Origin: Pseudomonadota bacterium
GTDB taxonomy: Bacteria > Pseudomonadota > Gammaproteobacteria > Burkholderiales > REEB80
DNA length: 64,000 bases
Assembly: GCA_028873515.1 (NCBI GenBank)
Contig: JAGWIG010000002.1
Span: 29,950-93,949 of the forward strand
Direction: 5' to 3'
Shown here: one piece after another, positions 29,725 through 37,931 of the stretch
Layout of the letters: each line of letters begins with the position of its first letter
Position numbering within the stretch: position 1 is the stretch's first letter
Made by a program: the position numbers and the translations under genes
Notes under the pieces: model-generated
Seen by the model: the letters and a program-made list of their open reading frames with translations, nothing else
The model's database searches: none
What the model was told of the DNA's origin: nothing

Positions 29725-30400
29725 ATAGGCCTATATAAATAATAATAATGGCTGCAGCCATCGCATACCACTGAAAAAAATATCCATAGTGCATAGCAAC
29801 ACCCATATCAGGACGCGGCCATATCCGGATCAGTCCATCATTTGTATCGTTGTCCTGCAAAATGACAACCGGCTGTAGGGGAAAAGATGCTTGACTTGCA
29901 TAATCCTTTAATACCAGATTTTCCCAGACCCGGCCATTTACATTGCTACCTGACAATAACAAAAACCGCTTTGGGGGAATGGCAGCTATCCCTGTAACAA
30001 CCTGAATTCCATGTGGTGGCACAGCTTGGGGGAGATGGCTTCGATCCCCAGTTGATTCCACAAAACCCCTGTTAACCAGAACATGCATATTACTCCCTGA
30101 CAGCACCATCGGCGTTAATACATCGTATCCCACCTTATCATCAAGGCTTATATTATCGAGGTAGATTTGATCACGAGCATCAAACCGACCCTCCACCCTA
30201 ACCCTTCTGTATTGCCAATCAGGCGCATAAACAGGTGTAACAGGCAAATTTACCGGCGGTTCCTTCGCCATGGTGTCATATTGTTCAGCCTCAGATTCAG
30301 ATCTATGAGCACGCCTAAGCTGCCAATTTCCAAGCGAAACAGTAAGCATCACCATAATGATGGCTGCCACTGTAGGCAAAAAAACAGGACGACGCCTCAT
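29696..30400 (-). CDS. SURF1 family oxidase assembly protein
   Basis: SURF1/Shy1-type protein that helps heme A insertion into subunit I. Two membrane segments, about residues 8-27 and 208-228, enclose a periplasmic domain. SLGNWQLRRAHRSE, YLDNISLDDKVGYDVLTP, VLVNRGFV and the C-terminal MHYGYFFQWYAMAAAIII are family features. 234 residues. GGAG lies upstream of the ATG. Confidence 0.92.
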   Translation of the reverse strand: MRRRPVFLPTVAAIIMVMLTVSLGNWQLRRAHRSESEAEQYDTMAKEPPVNLPVTPVYAPDWQYRRVRVEGRFDARDQIYLDNISLDDKVGYDVLTPMVLSGSNMHVLVNRGFVESTGDRSHLPQAVPPHGIQVVTGIAAIPPKRFLLLSGSNVNGRVWENLVLKDYASQASFPLQPVVILQDNDTNDGLIRIWPRPDMGVAMHYGYFFQWYAMAAAIIIIYIGLYVRRYIKKG

Positions 30401-30475
30401 AATCTTGTTCTCCTGATGATAGCTTCCCTCCTGAGTTTCCTATAAAATTCCCTAAATTCCGTAAGGAGTACCATT

Positions 30476-30673
30476 TTGAGATATGTTGTCTTCCTCTTCA
30501 TTGCTCTCATACTTTACACGCTTGGACGAGCGCTTTACTTTGTCATGCACGACAGAGGAGCTAGTGAACGAAGTGTTCGCGCACTTACTTATCGCGTTAT
30601 TTTATCGATTACGCTGTTCGCTTTGCTAATGCTCGGATATAGGTTCGGTTATCTTTCACCTCAAGGTCTCTAA
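30476..30673 (+). CDS. DUF2909 twin-transmembrane protein
   Basis: A 65-residue protein with two hydrophobic helices (about 4-23 and 41-58) separated by a charged loop with GASERSVRALTYRV, matching the DUF2909 small membrane protein found opposite ctaE in betaproteobacteria. The start is TTG, supported by AAGGAG at 30463-30468. It points against the surrounding genes. Function unknown, probably linked to the oxidase. Confidence 0.82.
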   Translation: MRYVVFLFIALILYTLGRALYFVMHDRGASERSVRALTYRVILSITLFALLMLGYRFGYLSPQGL

Positions 30674-30693
30674 CCCGGAGGAACCAAAAGATG

Positions 30694-30720
30694 GAGGCTG
30701 GCAGAGGAATGGCCAGCCTC
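30694..30720. terminator. Bidirectional terminator between DUF2909 gene and ctaE
   Basis: GAGGCTGGC (30694-30702) pairs with GCCAGCCTC (30712-30720). It separates the convergent DUF2909 and ctaE genes; on the minus strand CATCTTTTGG follows the stem. Confidence 0.6.
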
Positions 30721-30727
30721 AGTGGAT

Positions 30728-31558
30728 TCACAGCCAATATACAAAAATAAACAGCAGCAACCAAACCACATCCACGAAGTGCCAATACCACGCAGCAGCC
30801 TCGAAAGCAAAATGATGCTCAGGAGTAAAATGTCCTTTTAGGGATCTTACCAGCATCACGATTAACATGGTTGTCCCTAGCATCACATGTAAACCATGAA
30901 AACCCGTCAGCATAAAGAAAGTACAGCCATATACACCAGTAGATAGAGAAAATGCTGCGTGGAGATATTCATGGGCCTGCAGGGTAACAAACGACAGGCC
31001 TAGAAGTACCGTCACCAATAAACCTAACTTTAGCTGGACTCGATTATTTTTTACTAGACCCCAATGAGCCCAGGTAAGAGTTGCGCCAGAAGTTAAAAGA
31101 ATCAAGGTATTTATTGCTGGAATTCCCCAGGCTTGCATAGGGCGAAAAGCATTCGTCAAATATGGTCCTGAGCTAGGCCAGCTCGCAACAAAATTCGGCC
31201 AAAGTAACTTTTGCGTAGCAAGCATCGGTACAGAGATTACTCGGGCATAGAACAATGCACCAAAAAATGCTGAAAAAAACATAACCTCAGAAAAAATAAA
31301 CCAGCTCATGGACCAACGGAATGAAGTATCGACCTGACGGTTATATCGACCACTTTCTGACTCACGTATTACTGTTCCGAACCAGCCAAAAAGCATATAG
31401 ACAAGAATAGCAAACCCAATGCCCAGCATTGGCAAGCCACCCTTTAAGTCATTAAACAATAGCGTCGCACCAATAGCTAGGGATAACAGGGCCAATGAAC
31501 CGACAATCGGCCATATGGACGGTGTCGGGACATAATACCCCTGTTTATTTTCGCTCAT
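30728..31558 (-). CDS. ctaE: Cytochrome c oxidase subunit III
   Basis: Seven-helix subunit III of the aa3-type heme-copper oxidase. YYVPTPSIWPIVGSLALLSL, FIFSEVMFFSAFFGALFYAR, GFHGLHVMLGTTMLIVML and the C-terminal FAAAWYWHFVDVVWLLLFI-type end are diagnostic. 276 residues. An AGGAGGAG run precedes the ATG. Downstream of the DUF2970 gene. Confidence 0.96.
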   Translation of the reverse strand: MSENKQGYYVPTPSIWPIVGSLALLSLAIGATLLFNDLKGGLPMLGIGFAILVYMLFGWFGTVIRESESGRYNRQVDTSFRWSMSWFIFSEVMFFSAFFGALFYARVISVPMLATQKLLWPNFVASWPSSGPYLTNAFRPMQAWGIPAINTLILLTSGATLTWAHWGLVKNNRVQLKLGLLVTVLLGLSFVTLQAHEYLHAAFSLSTGVYGCTFFMLTGFHGLHVMLGTTMLIVMLVRSLKGHFTPEHHFAFEAAAWYWHFVDVVWLLLFIFVYWL

Positions 31559-31618
31559 TTACTCCTCCTCTTTTGCTACAGCAAATTAATTTTTATTCGG
31601 CCAAATAAGCAAGAGCCC

Positions 31619-31828
31619 TCAGTGCGTTACAAAATAAACCAGTATCAGCAGGCTTAATACAAAAAACACCCCGCCCAACAGCCCCGCCACTACAATCTGC
31701 TTTAGCGTTAGCTGACTGAAATCAGCTGCATAATCCCGGTTTTTCCGTACACCCAAAAAACTCCAGAATACAGCCGCCATTGCCCGCCACATTCCGCCCT
31801 TAGGTTTGCCATCATCTTTAACGTTCAC
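31619..31828 (-). CDS. DUF2970 membrane protein
   Basis: A 69-residue protein with one C-terminal membrane helix (about 46-68) and the conserved WRAMAAVFWSFLGVRKNRDYA segment, which marks DUF2970. It is normally found between ctaG and ctaE in betaproteobacteria, as here except that ctaG is not intact. Role unknown; likely oxidase assembly. Confidence 0.85.
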   Translation of the reverse strand: MNVKDDGKPKGGMWRAMAAVFWSFLGVRKNRDYAADFSQLTLKQIVVAGLLGGVFFVLSLLILVYFVTH

Positions 31829-32330
31829 ACACTCACCCCATCCCAGCCACCAGAAACTGTTTGCATGAGATTCAAGAAATCATCTTAAGCCAATTACAGT
31901 GGCATCATATGATAATACTGCAGAATTATCAGGCATAAAGCGCTTTTCTCACACACTCATTTCAAGCAAAAAACCTGACATGTAACAATACTTTAGCTTT
32001 GCACTTACCCGTTACATTCAAAGCCACTATCAAAAAATCATACCAGGCTACCCGTACAGTCCCTTGATTGAACAATGTAAAAATGGATATGCAACATCAG
32101 CAAATAACCATGAAAAACCAGTGTCCAAATTTACATCAAGATACACCCGATCCTGGGCGACCTATACGGAAAAACCATTAACTGACTGGCATTTAACCTA
32201 AACACCAGCCATTCCAGCTATAGCGAAAAACCTGGAATAAACAGGGGTAATCAACTACAGCCAGGCATCTTGGCTAAACATTACTCAATTTATAAAAATG
32301 GAAAGTTGTCTCTTGATGCTCCTACTGTCT
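31829..32330 (-). pseudogene. Possible decayed ctaG (Cox11) in the expected position
   Basis: No intact gene fills these 500 bases, yet this is where ctaG lies in related clusters. One minus-strand frame, read through about ten stops, gives LITPVYSRFFAIAGMAG, then about 17 codons later DRVYLDVNLDTGFSWLF, then KLKYCYMSG, then MPDNSAV with TVIGLR and FLES. These resemble in order the Cox11 segments LVPLYxxFCxIxGxxG, RxVxVxFxANxxxGLPWxF, KxxCFCF, MPVxF and TITLSYTFF. Spacing is close but shortened in the middle. The similarity is weak and was judged by eye; the absence of an intact Cox11 frame is certain. Confidence 0.35.
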
Positions 32331-32432
32331 TCAGTGCCAATGAAGAACAATTTCCCATATATATAATATGAAAGCCAGAATACCCAGTATCAGCCCGGTC
32401 AGCTTCGTCCGTCGCGCTTGTCTTGGATTCAC
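32331..32432 (-). CDS. Cytochrome oxidase small assembly protein (33 residues)
   Basis: A short gene right after ctaD. The GTG at 32432 follows AGAGGGA; the product begins MNPRQARRTKLTGLILG and ends IWEIVLHWH, a basic N-terminus with one membrane helix (about 12-30). This matches the tiny oxidase assembly protein found between ctaD and ctaG in betaproteobacteria. The function is assigned by context and resemblance. Confidence 0.75.
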   Translation of the reverse strand: MNPRQARRTKLTGLILGILAFILYIWEIVLHWH

Positions 32433-32534
32433 GCTTTCCCTCTTTTATAGAGCTTCTAATCAACAAACCTGAAGTATAAAACATTATGCATACATAAAAC
32501 GTGGCGGGGGCATGTATATGACCCCCGCTCCGAA

Positions 32535-34112
32535 TCACTTAACTACAGGCGGAGTCTGAAATGAATGGTAAGGTGCTGGAGAAGGTAGCGTCCACTCAAG
32601 CGAATCAGCACCCTCCCAAGGCTTGCTAGGCGCCTTCTTCCCGCCACGAATACATTTCAACACTACTACCAGGAATATAAGCTGTGACATACCCAACAGG
32701 AATGCACCGACCGAAGCCACCTGATTAAATGTCGTAAATTGTAACGCATAATCCGGTATCCGACGTGGCATTCCTGCCAACCCAAGAAAATGCATCGGGA
32801 AGAATGTAATATTGAAAGCAATTGTTGTCGTCCAGAAATGAAGCTTGCCAAGCCGTTCGTCATACATATGGCCTGTCCACTTCGGTAACCAGAAATAAAC
32901 TCCTGCCATTATGCTCATTGCAGCACCAGAAAAAAGCACATAGTGGAAATGAGCCACCACATAATAGGTATTATGAAGCTGGATATCCACTGGAACGAGT
33001 GCCAGGACAAGACCTGAAAAACCACCAATTGTAAACAGACAGACGAATGCAATAGCAAACAGCATGGGAGTTTCAAAAGTCATTGAACCTCTCCACATCG
33101 TAGCCACCCAGTTAAATACCTTTACTCCGGTTGGTACCGCAATCAACATTGTGGCATACATGAAAAATAGCTGCCCTGCAGCCGGCATCCCAACGGTAAA
33201 CATGTGATGCGCCCAAACTGTAAATGACAGAATCGCAATTGATGCCGTTGCATAAACCATCGATGCATAACCAAAAAGGGGCTTACGTGCAAAAGTAGGA
33301 ATGATTTGTGAAACTATTCCGAATGCTGGCAAAATCATGATGTAGACTTCAGGGTGACCAAAAAACCAGAAGATATGCTCGTACATCAAGGGATCACCGC
33401 CGCCTGCAGGATTAAAAAAATGGGTCCCAAAATGACGATCCGTCAAAAGCATTGTAACCGCGCCCGCAAGTACTGGCATAACTGCTATAAGTAGATATGC
33501 CGTAATAAGCCATGTCCAGACAAACATCGGCATTTTCATGAGAGACATGCCAGGAGCACGCAAATTCAATATCGTAGTAATGATATTAATCGACCCCATT
33601 ATCGATGAAATTCCCATGAGATGGATGGCAAAAATAGTCATATCCATTCCCATGCCCATTTGTATGGATAAAGGCGGGTATAGCGTCCAGCCTGCAGCAG
33701 CAGCGCCTCCTGGAACAAAAAAAGAACCGAGCAGTAGAAGTGCAGCAGGGGGCAGCAACCAGAAACTCCAGTTATTCATCCGGGCAAACGCCATATCCGG
33801 CGCACCAATCATCATTGGAACCAACCAATTAGCAAAACCCACAAATGCAGGCATAATGGCACCAAAAATCATTAACAGCCCATGAAGTGTCGTCAGCTGG
33901 TTAAAGAAATCCGGCTGGAAAAACTGAAGACCAGGCTCAAAGAGCTCGGCACGGATCATTAAAGCCATGCTCCCGGCTGACAGGAACATGATCAAACTAA
34001 ACCAAAGGTAAAGAGTGCCAATATCCTTATGATTGGTTGTGGTTAACCAACGCATGATTCCTTTAGGCGGATGTTCATGCCCAAGATCATGAGTATGTGC
34101 CGTTGCGTCCAT
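32535..34112 (-). CDS. ctaD: Cytochrome c oxidase subunit I
   Basis: Catalytic subunit with low-spin heme a and the heme a3-CuB site. Twelve membrane helices are expected over 525 residues. The active-site WFFGHPEVYIMILPAFG (CuB His and cross-linked Tyr), VWAHHMFTVGM (CuB His pair) and VVAHFHYVLFSGA (heme ligands) are intact, as is the early TTLHGLLMIFGA. Downstream of ctaC by 17 nt. Confidence 0.98.
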   Translation of the reverse strand: MDATAHTHDLGHEHPPKGIMRWLTTTNHKDIGTLYLWFSLIMFLSAGSMALMIRAELFEPGLQFFQPDFFNQLTTLHGLLMIFGAIMPAFVGFANWLVPMMIGAPDMAFARMNNWSFWLLPPAALLLLGSFFVPGGAAAAGWTLYPPLSIQMGMGMDMTIFAIHLMGISSIMGSINIITTILNLRAPGMSLMKMPMFVWTWLITAYLLIAVMPVLAGAVTMLLTDRHFGTHFFNPAGGGDPLMYEHIFWFFGHPEVYIMILPAFGIVSQIIPTFARKPLFGYASMVYATASIAILSFTVWAHHMFTVGMPAAGQLFFMYATMLIAVPTGVKVFNWVATMWRGSMTFETPMLFAIAFVCLFTIGGFSGLVLALVPVDIQLHNTYYVVAHFHYVLFSGAAMSIMAGVYFWLPKWTGHMYDERLGKLHFWTTTIAFNITFFPMHFLGLAGMPRRIPDYALQFTTFNQVASVGAFLLGMSQLIFLVVVLKCIRGGKKAPSKPWEGADSLEWTLPSPAPYHSFQTPPVVK

Positions 34113-34129
34113 TTAGGCGTTCTCCTCGA

Positions 34130-35242
34130 TTATTTACGTAATGCCTTGACTTCCGCGGGCTGGATGGCTTCACCAGTGTGATTCCCCCAGCTATTACGCT
34201 CATAGGTAATCACCGATGCAATATCGAAGTCATTAAGCTGATCTTTCCATGCCGGCATGCGACCGCCTTTCCCGTTTAACACGGTCTCAATATGTACCGC
34301 TTTAGGTCCATTTACAATGGGGTCACCATCTAGAGCTGGAAACGCGCCAGGGATCCCTTTCCCATTCGCCTGATGACAGGCCGCACAATTTGCAGCATAC
34401 ACCTGAGCACCATGCTGTACCAGCTCGGCCTCTGTATAAGTCTTGTTTGGATTATAAGTCACAACCGCAGCCTTTTGCGCTTGAATCCACTTGGTAAAAT
34501 CCTGCGGACTCACCGCTTTCACAACAATCGGCATGAAACCATGATCTTTGCCGCACAGCTGCGCACACTGCCCTCTGTACGTGCCTGGTTCATCAACTTT
34601 AAACCAGACAGACTTAACAAATCCCGGAATTGCATCTTGCTGAATTCCAAATGCCGGCAAATACCATCCATGGATTACATCATTGGAAGTAATCAACAGT
34701 TTGATTTTCTCTCCCGTTGGCACAACCATCGGATGATCAACTTCCAGCAAATAATGTTTATCCTTGGTCTGGAGATTTTCAATTTCGCTACGGGGTGTTG
34801 ATAAGTTACTGAAAAAATTCACTCCTTGCCCAAGGTAATGATATCCCCATTTCCATTGATAGCCAGTCACCTTAATGGTCATGTCAGCATCAGATGTATT
34901 TTTCATGTCAAGAACTGTTTTACTTGCAGGATAAGCCATAGCCATCAGGATGATAAACGGGATAACAGTCCAGGTGATCTCTACTAACGTATTCTCATGA
35001 AAATTCGCTGCTTTATGGCCGAGGGATTTGCGATGCCTGAGAATGGAATAGAACATGGCGCCAAAGACGACTACGAAAATACCGAGACAAACCCACAGAA
35101 CCATCAGGTGAAGATTATAAATCTGGCTCGCCACATTCGTCGCGGGGGGCTGCAAATTATATTGCAGATCTGCACGGGCACTTAACGAAGCAAGCATTAA
35201 TGCAACTCCCCCACCCGTCCTCGCTACCAGCTTGTCTAACAT
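34130..35242 (-). CDS. ctaC: Cytochrome c oxidase subunit II with fused cytochrome c domain
   Basis: Accepts electrons through CuA. A signal/anchor region and two membrane helices (about 45-70 and 90-115) precede the cupredoxin domain with the CuA motif YRGQCAQLCGKDHGFMPI. A class I cytochrome c domain is fused at the C-terminus (heme motif CAACHQ, later GGRMPAW with the Met ligand), a caa3-like layout. The ATG at 35242 has GGGGAG upstream; a start at 35323 is unlikely. 370 residues. Confidence 0.96.
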   Translation of the reverse strand: MLDKLVARTGGGVALMLASLSARADLQYNLQPPATNVASQIYNLHLMVLWVCLGIFVVVFGAMFYSILRHRKSLGHKAANFHENTLVEITWTVIPFIILMAMAYPASKTVLDMKNTSDADMTIKVTGYQWKWGYHYLGQGVNFFSNLSTPRSEIENLQTKDKHYLLEVDHPMVVPTGEKIKLLITSNDVIHGWYLPAFGIQQDAIPGFVKSVWFKVDEPGTYRGQCAQLCGKDHGFMPIVVKAVSPQDFTKWIQAQKAAVVTYNPNKTYTEAELVQHGAQVYAANCAACHQANGKGIPGAFPALDGDPIVNGPKAVHIETVLNGKGGRMPAWKDQLNDFDIASVITYERNSWGNHTGEAIQPAEVKALRK

Positions 35243-35648
35243 GCCATACTCCCCTTTAGTTAACAAAAAATCCGGCCAATCGGGTTTATGGCGCTTTATC
35301 CAGTGCGACAGTACCTCACACAATATGTCACTCTAAGTAAGCCTGAGACACCCCGAGGCGGAACGTTAAGCGTTTTAACCCAAAGTCAGCAGCGCCTAAC
35401 ATACTGCCGGGGTAGTGGCGCAAGGCGCCAGGGAAACCGCAAACACCGCAATATTATTATTGCCGAATCAATGATAAAACCTAAGCTTAAATTTTATCAT
35501 GGGTATATTTACCCTATTTTATTTGGCATGCGAACTGCTTCATCCCTTAACCTTCAAATTGAACGAATGATAAATGGTACGGCCTAGTTCCGCAATATCA
35601 ACTTGATAAAAAATCCTACAAAAAATAAAATTGTCGGAATTAAAAAAT
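35243..35648. other. Intergenic region upstream of ctaC with a nested inverted repeat
   Basis: About 400 noncoding bases between ctaC and bioD. At 35351-35412 CCCCG-AGGCG is matched by CGCCT and CGGGG ten bases further on, enclosing a GTTAA/TTAAC hairpin (35365-35379); GGCGC-AAG-GCGCC follows at 35417-35429. It could be a leader RNA of the oxidase operon on the minus strand or an operator. The left part (35480-35648) is AT-rich with nothing recognisable; bioD ends there without a clear terminator. Confidence 0.45.
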
Positions 35649-36359
35649 TCAAAAAACTTTCAACCGGCACATAAAATTATCTTCATGTGAAGGAGGAATT
35701 CTCTCGACAAGATCAACAAAAGACTGAACAATCGGATTACGCAATCTTGGCACACAAATTAACGGGGGTTGCGCAAATCTTGTAGACAGGGCTTCAATAT
35801 TTTCCTCAATCAAGGACATTTCAGGATCTAATATATTAGGCACCCAGCCAAAAAACTCAAGCCCTCTGCTAACTATGGCTTCATAAGTCAGCAGTGCATG
35901 GCTGAGACAACCAATCCGCAGGCCAACAACCATGATGACTGGCAAATCCATAGCCTGGGCTATGTCTGCCATAGTTAGGCTATCATTAAAAGGCACAGCC
36001 ATCCCACCCACACCTTCTACCACGACAAAATCAGATCGCTCTCCCAAATAAGTCAAAGCTTTCATGACTACATCCAACTGCATTTTCACGCCCATCTTCT
36101 CCGCAGCAAGATGGGGTGCAACAGCATCCTGAAAACGGTAAGGGTTCCGAAATCGGATAGGTCCCTTGACTGAAGCCACAGAGGACAAAGCTTCCACATC
36201 CTCCCAGACATTCTTTTTATCTTTTACGACACAACCAGCAGCCACTGGTTTCATCACAGCCACTTCGAATCCGGCTTTAACCAGAGATGCAGCCATTCCA
36301 GAAGCAATCAGTGTTTTTCCAACGCCGGTATCCGTACCTGTTACAAACCACCCTTTCAA
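35649..36359 (-). CDS. bioD: Dethiobiotin synthetase
   Basis: ATP-dependent ring closure of DAPA to dethiobiotin. GWFVTGTDTGVGKTLIASG is the P-loop, VMKPVAAGC the substrate Lys region, and VVEGVGGMAVPFND the Walker B-like region. The start is TTG, overlapping the bioC stop as TTGA, with AGGGGA upstream. 236 residues. Last gene of the bioB-F-H-C-D operon. Confidence 0.94.
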   Translation of the reverse strand: MKGWFVTGTDTGVGKTLIASGMAASLVKAGFEVAVMKPVAAGCVVKDKKNVWEDVEALSSVASVKGPIRFRNPYRFQDAVAPHLAAEKMGVKMQLDVVMKALTYLGERSDFVVVEGVGGMAVPFNDSLTMADIAQAMDLPVIMVVGLRIGCLSHALLTYEAIVSRGLEFFGWVPNILDPEMSLIEENIEALSTRFAQPPLICVPRLRNPIVQSFVDLVERIPPSHEDNFMCRLKVF

Positions 36360-37243
36360 GCTAATCCCCTGTCCGGAATAATCCTGATAGTTTTTTTATC
36401 CGGGGCATGAGAGAAAGAACCTGCCCAAGCATGGCCATAAACAACTTCAAAAGTAGCTGGTAAAAGCCCTTCCCTACGTAAAAACTCATATTCCTCCGTA
36501 ATACGGGCCAACCATCCCCGCCCAGACAAGCCCCGCATACGACCATGAGCCGCATTGTGTGCGCCTAGATCTTTCAAATCCCGCATCAATGTTTTAACGT
36601 CTTTGTATGTCAACGTAAAATATTCCATGTCCATTACGGGTGTTACAAAACCAGTCCGTATCAAGGCATCACCCACATCGTGCATGTCTATAAACTGGCC
36701 TACATGTGGCAATCCATCCAGCTTTGCAAAAATCTTCCGCAACTCAACAAGTGTATCAGGCCCAAAAGACGCAAACATCAGAAGGCCTCCTTCTTTCATC
36801 ACACGATACATCTCAGCTAAGGTGGCATCCAGATCTACCGACCATTGCAATGCAAAAGCTGACCAAATCATATCAACTTCCCCCGATCTGAAAGGCAATG
36901 CATCCATATCTCCACAAATTGGATGAATGCGCCGTAACAGTGAATTCGGATTAAGCCAGTCCCAGAAGCCTGCGCGGTTATTCAACTGATCCAGCATCGG
37001 CATAGCAAGATCCAAAGCCAGAACCTCAGAATATGGATAACGTTTTGCGAGCCAAAAACTCCCAAGCCCTGTTCCACAACCCAAATCCAGAATCCGTTTG
37101 GGGGAATGGACAATGAAATCCAGGCGATCAAAAAGCCTCCGTCCCGCTTCACGCTGCAACACCGCATTGGCATCATATGTAGATGCGGCCCTGGAAAATG
37201 AACGCCTAACCTCTCCTTTATCAATAGTCCGATTAATTGTCAT
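36356..37243 (-). CDS. bioC: Malonyl-ACP O-methyltransferase
   Basis: SAM-dependent methyltransferase that caps malonyl-ACP so fatty acid synthase can build the pimeloyl chain. RRSFSRAASTYDANAVLQRE is the BioC N-terminal signature; ILDLGCGTGLGSFWLAKRYP the SAM loop; WSAFALQWSVDLDATLAE follows. The ATG at 37243 overlaps bioH by 11 nt. About 295 residues. Its methyl ester is removed by BioH, the next gene upstream. Confidence 0.94.
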   Translation of the reverse strand: MTINRTIDKGEVRRSFSRAASTYDANAVLQREAGRRLFDRLDFIVHSPKRILDLGCGTGLGSFWLAKRYPYSEVLALDLAMPMLDQLNNRAGFWDWLNPNSLLRRIHPICGDMDALPFRSGEVDMIWSAFALQWSVDLDATLAEMYRVMKEGGLLMFASFGPDTLVELRKIFAKLDGLPHVGQFIDMHDVGDALIRTGFVTPVMDMEYFTLTYKDVKTLMRDLKDLGAHNAAHGRMRGLSGRGWLARITEEYEFLRREGLLPATFEVVYGHAWAGSFSHAPDKKTIRIIPDRGLA

Positions 37244-37931
37244 GAAAAAAACCCTGTAACTGACTGGCAACATCTTCTGGATTGGATAAAAAAACTGCAT
37301 GACCCGATGCAGCAATTTCAACATAACGCCCAGAAGGCACCACATTGGCAAGCCTCATGCTTGCTTCTGCTGGAACAAGATAATCTCTGTCACCATGCAA
37401 ACAACAAACTGGCTGCTTAATCGTCGCTGCCATCCCAAGAGTATCCCAATCCCGCAGCCAGCTAATCTGGCGTAGAAGCATTGTAGGTTCAAGCTGGATC
37501 TCAAGGGGAAAACGGATCCTTCGGGAACATCCCAATCCGGCAAGAGAAGCAAACCGTCTCATTCCTTCAACAGGGTCATGTTCAAGGAATTTCACAAATG
37601 ATTCAAAAACAGTCAATGGCATGGCACATGGCCATCCATCATTTGACGTGTACCGCATATTAGAGGCCAGAAGCGCCAAACGGCGAACCCTTTCAGGAGC
37701 AAGACAGGCCACCCTGACCGCTAACTGGCCTCCCAACGACCACCCACACACATCAAAACGTGGCGGCAGCACTTCAAGCAGAGATTTCAAGCCTTCCCCA
37801 TCAACTATTTTAGTCCATTCGGGCACATGGATCTTCCACGTTCTCGGCAATTTGGAAATAAGCGGTGAAAAAACCTTAGGTCCATAGCCAAATCCATGTA
37901 AAAGCACCAGATCTTTCAATTCCTCACTCAT
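37233..37931 (-). CDS. bioH: Pimeloyl-ACP methyl ester carboxylesterase
   Basis: Alpha/beta hydrolase that removes the methyl group from pimeloyl-ACP methyl ester. LVLLHGFGYGPKVF (oxyanion region), CGWSLGGQLAVR (nucleophile Ser in GxSxG), and GDRDYLVP with ASGHAVFLSNP (Asp and His of the triad). 232 residues. It overlaps bioF by 8 nt. Confidence 0.92.
   Translation of the reverse strand: MSEELKDLVLLHGFGYGPKVFSPLISKLPRTWKIHVPEWTKIVDGEGLKSLLEVLPPRFDVCGWSLGGQLAVRVACLAPERVRRLALLASNMRYTSNDGWPCAMPLTVFESFVKFLEHDPVEGMRRFASLAGLGCSRRIRFPLEIQLEPTMLLRQISWLRDWDTLGMAATIKQPVCCLHGDRDYLVPAEASMRLANVVPSGRYVEIAASGHAVFLSNPEDVASQLQGFFHDN

Noticed and set aside
30691..30750. 18-codon ORF with a GGAGGA site after the DUF2909 gene
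   Set aside because: It lies inside the terminator hairpin and overlaps the ctaE 3' end; probably chance.
32290..32538. 82-codon minus-strand frame overlapping the end of ctaD
   Set aside because: Shadow of the 33-residue assembly gene in another frame; composition is not protein-like.
35288..35587. 99-codon plus-strand frame upstream of ctaC
   Set aside because: Lies over the inverted repeats, has no ribosome site and no recognisable domain.
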